A DNA stretch of 64,000 nucleotides, taken from NCBI GenBank assembly GCA_963971225.1, contig OZ020267.1:149323927-149387926 (forward strand), given 5' to 3'. Shown piece by piece: positions 24,184 to 35,980 of this stretch. This DNA comes from Melieria omissa. Its lineage: Eukaryota; Arthropoda; Insecta; Diptera; Ulidiidae. A program made the position numbers and the translations under genes. The notes below the pieces were generated by a model, which saw nothing but the letters and a program-made list of their open reading frames with translations, was not told the DNA's origin and did not search any database. Within the stretch, counting starts at the first letter, position 1. Each line of letters opens with the position of its first letter.

Positions 24184-27100
24184 CTAAACGGACGTTGTGA
24201 TTTGCTCGACGTAGTGTAGGGGCTTTGAAAGCGACTGCGAGCGCTGGTGGCGATAGCGGGGCGTCAAGGCGGCCGCATGCGGAATTTGTACTCCCTTCGG
24301 ATTGTGGCGACAGGTGAAGTCGTAGTCGAAGCAGTGCAGCTGGCTGGCGTTGCGCGGCAAATAGATGACCTCGCGGGATGGAGCCCCCTTGCATTTGCAC
24401 TGCTGGGCTATGGTCGACAGGCCTTCGGGCACGCTGCGACTCCGGGAGCTGCTGGGAAAGTAGGCGGAAGACGGGCTGCACGTGCAGAGCACTGGCTGCG
24501 TTGTTCTGTGGGTCAACAATTAACAATTTATACTAAACATTTGATCAATTTTTCTCAGTCTGATCAATGACTAACCTTGAGTCCTGCACCGTTGGCGGCA
24601 GCCGATAGTTTTCATGGCAGTTGCAGTACCACTGTCCCTCGTAGCAGTAGGGATTCTGTATGAAGGACAGACTCTTCTGCAGCCGCTTGCCCACGCGTCC
24701 ATCGCTGCAACGCTGCTCGAAATCATAGTGAGCGCTCGGATGCGCGTGGCAGCCGCGCCTGCGAATCAGCTCGTGCGCAGCGCAAGGTGTGTCGTGGAAG
24801 CCCTGCAGCCGCCAGTGATCGCCGTAGGCGCCGCGACACACATGGTCCGTTTCCACCTGATTGAGGCTAATGCAACTTCTGTTCAGCAGATCCGGCGCCG
24901 GATAGCCACAGCCACTGTAGACGTACTCGGCAGTGGGATCGTGCAGCACGTGTGGCTTGCATTGGTGCGCGTACGGACGCAGCGAGGGGATAGCACCATT
25001 GGCATGTTTTTTGTTGGAGGAACAGATGCTTTGCTCGACACTCGAGTAGTTGATGAAAAATATTATGATGCCCGCAATGGCCGCGGCGGCCGAGCAAATG
25101 TAGTAGCCGGCGCGCCCATATTTCAGGGAGTAGTCGTTGAGGAAGGTGGTCAGCGGCACACTTACGAGCACGGGTATGGACTCGACGCCCCTCAGCAAAC
25201 CTGAAAATTCCCAGAGAAGTTATTATGATCGATGTGAGTGCGTAGGTTCGCGCAAAGTGTACCCCATGCTTTGGTGAACTGCTTGATTTTGATACGCTCC
25301 AATGCCAGAATCTTCAATGAGTAGCGAAAACCACCAAAGCCAATGCCATATATCCAGCTTAAAAAACACAGCCCTTTGAAACTCCTTACGAAGGATAGGA
25401 ATAAAATGGCAATGGCTACTGCGGAGATGAATACCTGCGGAATACAAAAAGTAATCAATTACAAAGATTCGATTCTATGGCAACACAACTACGCGACTAC
25501 GCTAAGCTGACCTGAGACACAACTTGTGTGGTTACTATGAATGTGCGTAGTTTGAAGGGTCGTCGCAAAAGTGTGCTGGCCAGAACCATGCCCAATGCGG
25601 TCGAGATGCCTAGAAAAGTCTGCAGCAGCACAATGTCCTGCACGTCGGGTCTGCCCTTTTCACCATTTATAGACTGAAAGTATGCGAGCAGCAAAGGACA
25701 ACGTTAGAGGCAAGGACAATGATTCGAAGAGCATATACCATGGCAAACATGGGCGTGTAGATGCCGAGCGCCGACACGCCCGCGGTCATCAGCAGCACCT
25801 TGACAGTAGTGGACTTTAGCGGCGATATGTCGATAAAGAAATATCGGGCGGCTTTTTGCTCTGCCGTCGTAACGTTCGACATTTTGTTTTCGCGCATCTG
25901 CAGAGAAATATTCAGAAGCATTAAGCTTTACCAGATATGAAACAAGTTGCACCTTCTTCTTTTGGTTTTTCAAGTGTTGAATGGCGCGTCGTTGTGGATG
26001 GTACAGCGAAGCTGGCCTGTAGAGCAGACCCATGAAGAAGCTAACCGAGACTAGTGCAGCTATTATCTGCAGACCCAAACGCCAGCCAGCTTTCCTGCAA
26101 CACAGAATGCAACATTAACATTTGATTCTTGCGGCAGCTCTCACAGCGCCCGCACCCAATGCCCTCCTTCAGTATGACCGAGAACAGGGCAATGCCTACG
26201 CCTTCGCCGGACATTGCCACCATTTCTACGAATTGGCGGCGTCGCTTGAAGTAGTTGCCCAGCATTATGGTGGATGATTCGCGCACCATGGCCACACCGA
26301 CGCCGAACACAATTCCTGCATTAATCAATCAATACGAAAGTGCCGGTTAGTGGCTGCAACATTCAGAGCAACGTTCTGCCTACCATAACTGAAAATGATT
26401 TGACCCAATTCCATGGCGAACGAAGTGAAAAGAATGCCTAGGGGCAGCATCAGGCCGCCGACGACGGCCAGCAGGCGTGTGGACTTGCGTCGACAGATCG
26501 TGATGACAAACGGCGACACCAGCATCGATATCGACCAGCTCAGCGCGCCCAGCCATTCTGCGGACGAGAAGCTCGAAAAAAATCAAAACCAAAACCAAGT
26601 TTGCACACCATAACCCACCAATTCCGTTAGTGTCACGCAGATGCGTTTCGGCATAGAACAGCAGCACCGGGTAGGACAGCTGCAGTCCCGTGGTCAGTAT
26701 GTGCACCAGGAAGGCCACGCCGCATATGATCCAGCCCCAGCCGCCGTCCGGATAGTAATACTGCAAATTCACGCCACGTTCTCACGTTAGTTGCTGCACA
26801 ACGAGTGCTTCAGCTAACGGCACTTACCTGACGAATGCTTGCCGTGTCCACGCCGGTGCGCCGCAGCGCTGGAATGTTGCGATGCAGCAAGTTGAATTCC
26901 ATGTCGTGAAAGCCAGGGAACGCCGAGTCTTCCTCGTCGGTCAGATGATTTACGGCGTCACGTCCTGCAACAATTGACGGCACAATAACTTAGCTTCGGG
27001 CCAATTTGGCGCGAACGCCACTCACTCACCGTAAGCACAGCCGTTGACGGCACGCGGTGCCTTGCCGTCGGCGTGCACGTTGGGCGCCACGGCCGCCCGT

Positions 27101-28110
27101 TGGTAGCGCTGCTGATACGCCTGACTGGCGCAGACACACGCCGGCGTCGGGCTGGTGTTGTACAGCCGACAGCAGCGATAGTGGCTGTGATACCAGCTGT
27201 CGGCGTGCGCGTTCCCCGAGTGCCGTTCGCAGAACGGCGCTCTGGCCGCGTGTTCCACGTCGGCGGCAGCCAGGGGCAGTGTCGCGTAGCTGTCATACAT
27301 CTCGACATTGGGCAGCGCCGTAATCGAGCGCGAATGTGGCAGCGTTTGCGGCTGCATGCAACGCTTATTCCGCGGCGTCGACTGCAGTGTGCTGTATTCG
27401 GTCGGGCGCTGCAGGCTGGATTGGCGCAGGCAGCGGCTGGAGCCGTACACCTGATGCGCCGCCACGGCCTTCTTCGATGCCATGGCGGCTGCGGTATTGC
27501 TGTTGCTGTTGGTGTTGGTAGTGGTGTCCGTTTTTGGTCGCTGGCAGTCGTAGTGCACTTCGCGTGGTGGTTGTTTTGTGGGAAGTGCTTGCGGCTTTGC
27601 GGGCGTCTGGTACTGATTTGCGCTGGACTCGAGATTGGAGAGGCGTGGGCAAGACACCCACCAGGCAATGGGCTGATCGTTGAATCGGCAGCGGCGGCAC
27701 AAGTAGCGACTTGTGGTCAACGCCGGTGTGACCACCGAGCTGTCCAACTTCTGCTCGAGCGGCAACTGAACGTGCTTGGGGGTCTTGCCGCTGCGCGCTC
27801 TTGTCGTATTCGGGGGATGAACGCAGGCCAAGTTGTTCCTTCGTCACACGGCGCACTTCTTGCACAGCACTGGAGTGCGTTGCCGGGGCCGCACGAGGCT
27901 CGAGTAGGGGCGCTGGTTACTCTGCTGATCGGCGTGACAATAGACGTCGCTGTGTGCGAGCTGCGGACAACTGCCGTACAGGACCGACGATGAATTCGAC
28001 AGGCGGCGATAGTGGTCACCATGGGACATGATATCGCCCGGGCGGCGTTCGGTGTTGCTGCACGAGGCGCGATCGCTGCAATTGCACTCGCATGAACAGT
28101 TGATTAACAT
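24184..28110 (-). CDS. SLC16/MCT-type major facilitator transporter with internal TGA
   Basis: Coding exons: 28110-27030, 26964-26828, 26760-26619, 26557-26384, 26315-26156, 26094-25953, 25897-25739, 25673-25512, 25434-25263, 25200-24576, 24505-24184. All introns are GT-AG with matching phases, giving 1,092 codons including the stop. The SLC16 signature PDGGWGW lies at about residues 410-416, at the start of TM1. About twelve membrane segments follow to residue about 830, with MVRESS...GNYFKRRR typical of the family. Known members carry monocarboxylates with protons across the plasma membrane; the substrate here is unknown. The N-terminal 400 residues are a Ser/Cys-rich cytosolic extension, and the last 260 form an unusual tail with about 17 cysteines. 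Codon 89 (27846-27844) is an in-frame TGA. If it is not read through, the first downstream ATG in frame is at 27483 (MASKKAV), giving a shorter protein. The start at 28110 is the first ATG after an in-frame stop. Confidence 0.87.
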
Positions 28111-29614
28111 TGTACGCCGGCCGACAGCACTGAGCGGGGGAGCTTCAAATGACGAGTTGAATACGGCCAGTGGCAACGGGTCTCACGCCTTCCGAACGCT
28201 GCGCATCATACGCGTTACCAAGCGGGCGAGTGCTTAGCTGAAAGTGCAGGAAAACATTACTTGGAAAAGCAACTATTTTCAAAAGTACAAAACTCGTTCA
28301 CTCGTAAACGGAAGTTTTTCTCACTATTGCAACGTTCATACATTTCTAGAATAATTAAGCTAATTTGATTGGATTTTTAAAAGCACCCATTTTTCTTGTT
28401 CTGTTTGAAAATTGCATTTTGTGCTCATTCGCCAGTGACCTCGTCATCGTTTGCCGCAATCAATGGCAATCGTTGTTGTCGTCAAGCGCCCTCGAAACGA
28501 TACAAGCGATATGCACATTTTCTTGTCGCTTTCACGCCGCCGCCAACACATGCTGAAGTGCGTTTATTTCCATTAGCGCACGCAGAAGGACATTCGTTCT
28601 ATACAAATGCGCAGCGCGCACACGGCTCGCCCCACCCGCTCTCGTCTGCCCGTTGTTGTCAATTACACATATTATTTAGATTGGAATTAGCCTGAATTTT
28701 GTATTGTGGCACCGAAATGTGTCGAGCAATTACGGCTTACGGCGCAGCAGCCATTGTCTGCTCATGCACGTAGCGCTCCTCTGTGCTCACTTCAGTACCA
28801 AAACATTCTACGATAGCGACTGAAGTGCAGACTGGCACAGCCATAGACGAGAAGTGCCAAAGCGCTCCTAACTGGCAGCATATGGCTGGCTGACACACAT
28901 GCACGCGCTGAAACAGGAAAACGAGCTGTGCCGCTAACAACAGCAACAACAATAAACACAACAACTGCGTGCAATGCTCTTTGAAGCACGTTTTAGAAAA
29001 AAGTGCAAGCGCGCATAGCCAGTCAGAGGGAACCAGTCATGCATCCAGCTACTAAAAGCAGCCAAGAAGCCAGCGATGACACTACAGCGACGCGCGACGC
29101 TTGCAGCGAAGCGACATTGTGCTTTGACGCTTTGTCACCGCCACTTGCAACGCCAACAATCCGTTCGGCTACATATATGTACATAAATCTATTTAAAATT
29201 AAGTAGTCCCATTTTATCACAATGCTGCACAATGTTTACACAGAATTCAAAACGTTACTGTTACTGTTAACGTACAAAATCCACTTTCGCTACTATGAAA
29301 TTTTCGCTACAGTGCGCGCGGCAGTGCTTTGAGTTCAGCACGAGCGGAGGCTGGTGTGGAAATCGGTGACAAAATGCTGATTAACTAGCACATAAATTTC
29401 GAATTCCAACATTGCACCAACGAATTTGCACAAATTATGTAGATCGGCAACTCGTGTGGGGACTAACAGACACTGGTCACACAAATTTTCAAACATGGCA
29501 AATCCGTATCGAAATAAGTTCAGTTTGTGTAAATTTGTTTGTAATAAAATAGAAAAATTAAGCTTAATTTAAATGGGTATTAAAGTAGTAATAACACATT
29601 TTGCGGTAATCCTC
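28111..29614. other. Upstream region of the transporter gene
   Basis: No coding exon recognised. It is expected to hold the 5' UTR and promoter of the minus-strand transporter. Frames here are short and show no conserved motif. Confidence 0.4.
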
Positions 29615-29838
29615 TTAACCGTAGACCTACGTAGAAAAAACGGGTCGAAAACGACCCAGATTAAAAAAACACACTAATAACAAAAAATGCAAAGCCAACT
29701 TAGTTTTAAAAATATAAAACGGTTTGATTTTGATAGAAAATATCCAAGTAAGAAAGTCCTAAAAAACAGCTAAAAATAATAAGAAATAAAAAAAAATTAA
29801 TTTGGTCGAAAACGATCCTAACGTAGGTCTACGGTTAA
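29615..29838. mobile_element. TTAA-flanked palindromic MITE
   Basis: 224 bases bounded by TTAA on both sides. The terminal inverted repeats begin CCGTAGACCTACGT and end ACGTAGGTCTACGG. A second inverted pair lies just inside (GGGTCGAAAACGACCC on the left, GGTCGAAAACGATCC on the right). There is no coding capacity. The termini differ from the CCCTTT families nearby, so it is a separate TTAA-targeting family. Confidence 0.82.
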
Positions 29839-29877
29839 TTTGAATAAAATTATATTTAAAATCAATAAAATTCTAGT

Positions 29878-31036
29878 TTAACCCTTTCGACCCCAAATTT
29901 GACCTGTGTCTAGATATTACTTTTTGGTATTTAACCCTTTTAGTGCCGGAGGTCGATATATCGGCTCTTGCTGCACTAGCGAGAAGTGTCAGAGCCGATA
30001 TATCGGCCCGCGTCTTGTAGCGCTGTACTATTCGCATTGCGTGAGAACTCTACCTCAAAATAAATTTTTAATACGTTATAAATGATCTAATTTCATTACG
30101 AGAGAATAAAACCAAATAGTTTCTTGTTTTAACTCTTTGTGGACGTTTATGTTATCGGAACTTTTCGGCAGCGTGTTATATAAACAACTGTTTGAAGATT
30201 CTCGCGAAATAACTTTGCATTGCCGCAGCGAGACGAAGGATCACTTAGTGTATCCTCGATAGTTGCTGTGAACAGTATAATTTCGTCCCAGTTTCAGTTT
30301 GAAAGCGTAATTTTTGTTATTGCCGTTGTTTTCCGCTTGTGGCAAATATTGTTGTTTTCGACAAACCAACAATTAGCAATACAGAATTTTGAAAATTCTA
30401 TTTATTCTCTATTTCATGCTCTGTACACTGCTTTTTGAATCATGTAAATATTGTTTCTCGTTTGGTTTTCATGAGCATTTTCCCAAACCCTAGTAAAACT
30501 GTGAAATTTGGCCGGTTATTCTCGCATAGGCAACTCTTTTTCGCCCGGCAGTAAAAGGGTTAAATCATGACACACTTGCCCAAGAAGTGTGGATACGTCA
30601 TTTGAAGTCACCACGCCTCTTTGTTAGAGTTCTAGAGCTAGTTTACTTTTGAACAATTTTAGCTTAAAACCGGTTAAATACATTTTGTATCAATATTTTT
30701 TAGTTACAGAAAAATTATTTACTATTTGTGGAAAAATACAAAATTATCACTTTTTGATTTTATATAAACATTTATAAAGAAACAGGGTTTTGATAAAACG
30801 CGCCAAATTCTTAGACTTCAATTAGAACTCCAACTTTTCCTGATATCGCTGCAAATTATTGGAAATTATTTTGGGGATAATGGTAAAATTTTTGTAAATT
30901 GCTTTGAATTCGCTTCTAAAAATATTAATTTGTTGGTGCCTACTTAAATTAAACCCATAAATCAGTCGTAGCTTTTGCTATAAAATGACAAATAGGTGAA
31001 GTTGCTCTAAGGCAACTTTGGGATCGAAAGGGTTAA
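29878..31036 (+). mobile_element. TTAA-flanked MITE, family 1, copy 2 (split)
   Basis: The left end is TTAA CCCTTTCGACCCCAAA and the right end is TTTGGGATCGAAAGGG TTAA, a clear terminal inverted repeat. The element is homologous in reverse to 7066-7575. It is interrupted after about 50 bases by another TTAA element (29931-30563). Subtracting the insert leaves about 526 bases, matching the size of the other copy. Confidence 0.85.
29931..30563. mobile_element. TTAA-flanked MITE nested in a family 1 MITE
   Basis: 633 bases running from TTAA CCCTTTTAGTGCCGG to CCCGGCAGTAAAAGGG TTAA. A subterminal inverted repeat near the left end pairs GTCGATATATCGGCTCT with AGAGCCGATATATCGGC at about 29952-30008, each containing a CGATATATCG palindrome. 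The internal frame at 30220-30438 has no recognisable domain. The insertion splits the older element exactly at a TTAA, so the order of insertion is clear. Confidence 0.85.
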
Positions 31037-32087
31037 GTAGTATTTGTCATAATTAAAGACAAAAGCAAAGCTTTGATCCCCTTCGCATTACAAACAAAGA
31101 GTTTGCTTCTAGTTCGTACAACACAATTGTGAAATGTTTTTCCTGCGAAAATTTTCTTCAGCATGGTTCATAAAACCATTGTCTGTAAACTTTTCCTCAA
31201 ACCCCTTTCTCCTAGCTTTTGTATTCTTTCAGAAACAAGGTAATGGATATTTTTCCTATATGTTAAAACTCTGCCTCCTAGCATTTGCATTGAGAAGGAG
31301 AGAAAATTAAGACAATTATTCCACTTTGTGAAAACAGTTGCCTCCAGTTTCCTGGTAGTTCCTGAAATCCTTTGCTTAGTGAAAGAAAGTGTAGACAAAG
31401 TGCAACGGCTTTGATGATAGTTTGACTTAAATTTTACAAACAACTAAACAGTCCATAAAAGTCTAACAATTTAACAAAGATTATTTCCATTTTGCCATAA
31501 ATCTCTAACCTTTTACTTTAGACACTCAGCCGTTGCAGTAGCAATGCAACTGTAAACTTATTTACATCTATTGTTGCGCTCAGTCATATTTTCTTTGCCT
31601 ATCTTTAATCCTCCGTTGCACACACAATTTTGTGAAACACTAACACACAACTTGATTCCTCAGAATGGGCACACAGAGGTTTTTCAAGATATTCGAAATA
31701 TTTATCTTGAAACTTTTTCTATATCTATTGATTAAATTAAGTGGACTTTTTCCAGAGGTTAACATAAGAACGTTTTCGGTCTCAGAGATCAAAATTAGCC
31801 TAAGAAAACGTTAAACCAACTTGAATCCTCTCCCAGTGCCGCTTTCTAAGCACTTTCTATTCAATTGTGTGAAATCCACCTAACTTTTATCAGTCCAACT
31901 ATATCTTTATTAATAATTTTTTCAAGAAGTTGCTTCAGAAATACACATTTCATGATTTGATAACAACATTTAAAGAATGAATTTCAATTCTTCACTCAAT
32001 ACCCTCCGGAGGCTGAAGAATAAATCTGAATTCAAATCTTCACTCAATCCCGTCCGGAGGCAATTCCTCTCGACATTCTCCTCGAGA
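31037..32087. other. AT-rich spacer, no feature seen
   Basis: No gene, splice-supported exon or clear repeat was recognised. Open frames here, including one of 91 codons on the minus strand at 31168-31443, show no domain and no plausible splice partners. Confidence 0.4.
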
Positions 32088-32095
32088 TGGACTAC

Positions 32096-32439
32096 CAGCG
32101 CCGTAACTAGGCATGTGCAGGTGGTGCGGCGCACCAGGGCCCCCGAAGATTTTTTTTTTTTTTTTTTAGAATTCGTTTTAAAGTATGAGCTAGAAAAGAT
32201 CTTCGATAACGTTTTTATAACATTGTATAAAATTGGATCTACTTTTTATGGAAAGGGCCCCTGGGAAACTTTTTTTTCTAGAATGCTCTTATTAGTATCT
32301 AATAGAAAATGTTTTCGAGAACCCTTTTTTTAATGGACTTCGTAAAGGCTTCGAAATCACCTTTTTTTTAGAAATTCATTATCAAGGGCCCCTTACGAAA
32401 TCTTGCACAAGGGCCCCCGAGACCCTCGCTACGGCGCTG
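32096..32439. mobile_element. hAT-like MITE with 8-bp target duplication
   Basis: 344 bases with imperfect terminal inverted repeats: the left end is CAGCGCCGTAACTAGG, and the right end reversed is CAGCGCCGTAGCGAGG. A GGGCCCCCGA block lies just inside each end. Perfect direct repeats TGGACTAC flank it at 32088-32095 and 32440-32447. Eight-base target duplications with CAG-type termini are characteristic of hAT elements. The centre is T-rich and non-coding. Confidence 0.88.
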
Positions 32440-32483
32440 TGGACTACACTTCTATCCAGTGTAACTAGACAACAGACAGTTTA

Positions 32484-32954
32484 TTAACCCTTCCGTAAGT
32501 TTGTTGCCATATGGCGAAATGGTTCTTTGTGGTCTAAATCCTCTAAGGCTTCAAGAATACATTTTGTATTGGTCCTTTCAATAGTTTGAAGCTTTAGGAA
32601 TAATACAAAAATAATGAACGAAATAATAAATAAATATATAAAAATAACAACATAATATATAAATATATAAAAATAATAATAATACATTTTCTGAAGTAAA
32701 TGAAGTTTAATTTTTTAATTATTTATCTAACTTTAATTTATTAAATTTTATTATATAAAATTATTACAGCCAGAACGATATGGTTGTTGTCATGTGAGAA
32801 TACTCTAAAAAACTGGGTTCGGTAACAAAAATATAAAAAAATTATTAGATGTTGTTATTGTTAGAGATGTTGTTGTTGTAATCGCACAAAAGACTAAATC
32901 AAGGAATTGCAAATGTTAACGTTCCCCAGCAAAAAACCGTAGCAAAAGGGTTAA
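32484..32954. mobile_element. TTAA-flanked MITE, family 3, copy 1
   Basis: The left end is TTAA CCCTTCCGTAAG and the right end is TAGCAAAAGGG TTAA. The interior shares an ordered series of blocks with 35981-36452, including GTTGCCATA..GGC near the left end and ATTACAGCCA.AACGAT.TGG in the middle. No coding capacity. Confidence 0.8.
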
Positions 32955-32999
32955 TGTGGAAAAAAATCCGAATTGCTCCCACTCGCATCACTGGGTTAA

Positions 33000-35980
33000 G
33001 GGTTAATTTCAAAGAGGCCTCATGGCAATAACCAGCACTGACAGCGCATTTCTTGTGTCCTCGACTTTGCATTTCATTCACATTTCGTGCAAAAAGTATG
33101 CACGTTGTCTGCTGCAGGTGTACGCGAGTGTATGTGTGTGTGTATGAGAGTACGTTGTGCCTGCACCGGCAGCCAGACTTCAGCCAGGGTTCCTTGCACA
33201 TCTGCAAGAAGTGTGTGCACATTGACACATTTCCTTCGGCCACCCAGCCGGCTCACGAAGCGGAGGGCAATGCGCTGCAACTGCGACGAAGAAAAAAAAA
33301 CACATTTGATTAACTTCAGCTTATCGATGCCTCCCCCAGGCTCCGTTGCAATCACGGCCAATCCGTAGGCACAACCGGCCGTAGCCAAGTTCGAATAATG
33401 AGCGGAAATGCGGCAAAAGGTGCAGGAAATGATGGAAACGAACCAACGAACGGAGGACGCAAGCAAAGCGCCACAACGGAGCTGGTCACACTGGAGCGGC
33501 CAGTAAGTTGGGCACTTTCGGTGACCGTTTGTGGCGCTGAGTATGCAAATTATCTGTGTATCCAGCGGATTTACAACTCACTAAGTATCTGCGGTCGTTG
33601 TTTTTTCGACTTCACTTGGTCGCACCGAATCGAAACGGCCGTTTTGCTGTATTTCCTTATTGGTTGTGGGGCTGCGTTGACTTTGTAAACAGAGCGATGG
33701 CAGCAGCAGCAACAGCAGCAGCAGCAGCGGTGTGTATCTGCACTTGGCGAGTATCTACGAGCCACAGCTACACATCTTCGAACTACGCACGGCCGGTGTG
33801 GATTGTGCGAGGCACCCGTCATCGACAGCGTACGCGTTCCTATACCCGCACTCACATTCGCACTCACACCAACCCCACACAACCCGAACGTTCAAGCGGC
33901 CGTATGTGTACCTACATGTGTGCGTGCATGTGTGTGTGTGGATTTGTGTGTCAATGTGAATGATTTTCACACCATTGCTGTTGCTTTTCTTATTGCTTGA
34001 GCGCCATAAATCACATTTCGAGCCGCACGATTGAGGAAATGAGCGCCAGCAGTTGAATGCAGTTAGCGCTGCTGAAGCTGCCGCTGCCGCTACTGCCGAA
34101 AATTGCTAATCTGGCAAAGCGTTCTCGCCCTGGGCCGCCGCACAGCCCTCGCCCGCCCATCGTACGTGACAATTTCACATACCAAATTAATTTACTGTTG
34201 CATCAGCGTAATTGAAATTATAATTACATACCTGCTCGGCACTTTACGGCCGAGCCACAGGCTCCCGTCCCGTCCCGTCCCATTTCGTCGCCCGCACAAC
34301 TTACCACATTTCGTCACATTCAATCACAGCCAACGGAGCGGCGTCTGGCGGCCGGATGCGGCGCCAACACAGAAAGGAGCTGAGCACTCACTGCGGCAGC
34401 GGTACAAACAACGAGGAAGCGGCGCGTTGCTGCCTGATTAAAAATTGAAATTTGTCACTATGCACACACGGCGGACGGGTGGGTGAGTGGGTGGCCGAAC
34501 GGATAGTTGGTTAGGTGGGAAATTGAGGCGAACGTGCTGATGTTTAGTGTTAAGCGTGCAGCACTACGGCCGCCGTGATGCGAAGCGAACAGCGCCGATT
34601 TTCGCTGTCGCTGGCGCGGAATCGCGTCGCTGTCCGATGTGTCGCGGTTTCGATGTATCGGCCGGCACTCGATCGCACGCCCGCGGCAGCCAATATTCGC
34701 GCAAGGGTCGCTGACTTTGCTGGTGCTGCTGCCGTTACAGTGCAGGTGAGCGCCGCTACAATAGCAAATCAGCAAACGAGCCAATTAGCCACTTGGTCGT
34801 TGCAAGAAAACGCGAACGAGCACCGACACAGTTGCGTGACGTAAGTCCACCAACGTACGCACTGTGCAGAGCTGCGAGCAAACTGAATACCATTTCGCGT
34901 TGCATTACATTAGACAGAGGACAGCATCCAAATGCAGACCCCATCATAGCGCAAGTACACATCTGGAAGCAAGAGCAGAGCAAAGCAACAGAAAAAGCAG
35001 CTCGAACGCCATGCCATGTCACACTGGAATACATTCCACTTTCGTTTCACCAGTTTTCGTCTGTGAGAAATTTCGCATTGGCCAACAAGAGTAACAACAG
35101 CAACACAGCAACAGCCAATACAACAAAACGCGCGCAACCACAACAACTTTCCAGCCATCCAGCCTGCCTGCCTGCCAACCACCCAACAAACCCAAACTGC
35201 TCTATGAGCGCATCGTGGAGCGGCGCCACACAACGCTCTCTCCACTCTCGACGCTTGGCTAGCGTAGCATAGAAAATCTGAACAGCTTCAATGCAGAGCT
35301 TGGCATATGACATGCCGTGGCATATTCATGCATACATACATACACACATACATACGTATGTATGTATGCATATTTGTTCAGCAGATATCTGTGTGATGGA
35401 AGTGAAAAGCAACCGCCAGCAACATTCACCGCCACATTCTTCATCGTTCGTCTATCCAAGTGCTAACATAACTGAGCCATTGCTTTGTTGTTGTGCACAT
35501 TGTCATCATAGTCGTCATCGTCGCTAACAGCAGCAGCAGTAATGGCATCAGTGCCAATGCTGGGACGAAAGAGAAATTGCTATCGTCGAGAGTAGCGCAC
35601 AATGGACCAAGTACTGAAGTGTCTTCGAGAGCTACAAAGTGCGCGCGCAGTGTCTGACCGAAACCGATTACTTGCTGTTGTAATATTCGGTTCAGACAGC
35701 ACTTTGAAAAAGCGTTAGATACTCTGAATTGTTTAGTTAGATTTTTGATTATTATTTGGAAAATTTAAACAGATGGCCTCATAGAATGTGACCCATTGTA
35801 TTCCATGCTATAATTTTGTGTTTCTTGTTTTGAATACGGCACAGGACTTGAATACTCACTTACATTGTAATGAACTCAGGTTGCATTAGAATGATAAGAA
35901 ATAATTATTGAAAATCGAATAGTTTGAGTGAAAAAATACCACTGGAAAATTTATTTAAAAAGATACTTGATACTTGTAGT
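33000..35980. other. GC-richer island without supported genes
   Basis: Composition rises between about 33.0 and 35.6 kb, with many short overlapping frames on both strands. None has splice-phase support or a domain. CA/TG and TACA/TATG repeats occur (for example 35330-35368). It could hold promoters or untranslated first exons, for instance of the minus-strand transporter, but this is not demonstrable from the sequence alone. Confidence 0.35.
33398..33502 (+). CDS. Speculative first exon of an unknown plus-strand gene
   Basis: An ATG-started open stretch of 35 codons (beginning MSGNAAKGAGND) ends at a consensus-like donor, CCA|GTAAGTTG. The peptide is Gly/Asn/Thr-rich, like the disordered start of many fly proteins. 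No downstream plus-strand exon could be found to join it, and no family is recognisable. It may equally be chance. Confidence 0.12.

Noticed and set aside
24614..25204. A 196-codon plus-strand open frame
   Set aside because: Shadow of the long cysteine-rich exon of the transporter.
27073..27993. A 306-codon plus-strand open frame
   Set aside because: It is antisense to the GC-rich first exon of the transporter. The minus-strand frame connects in phase to ten further exons, while this one has no splice partners or domain.
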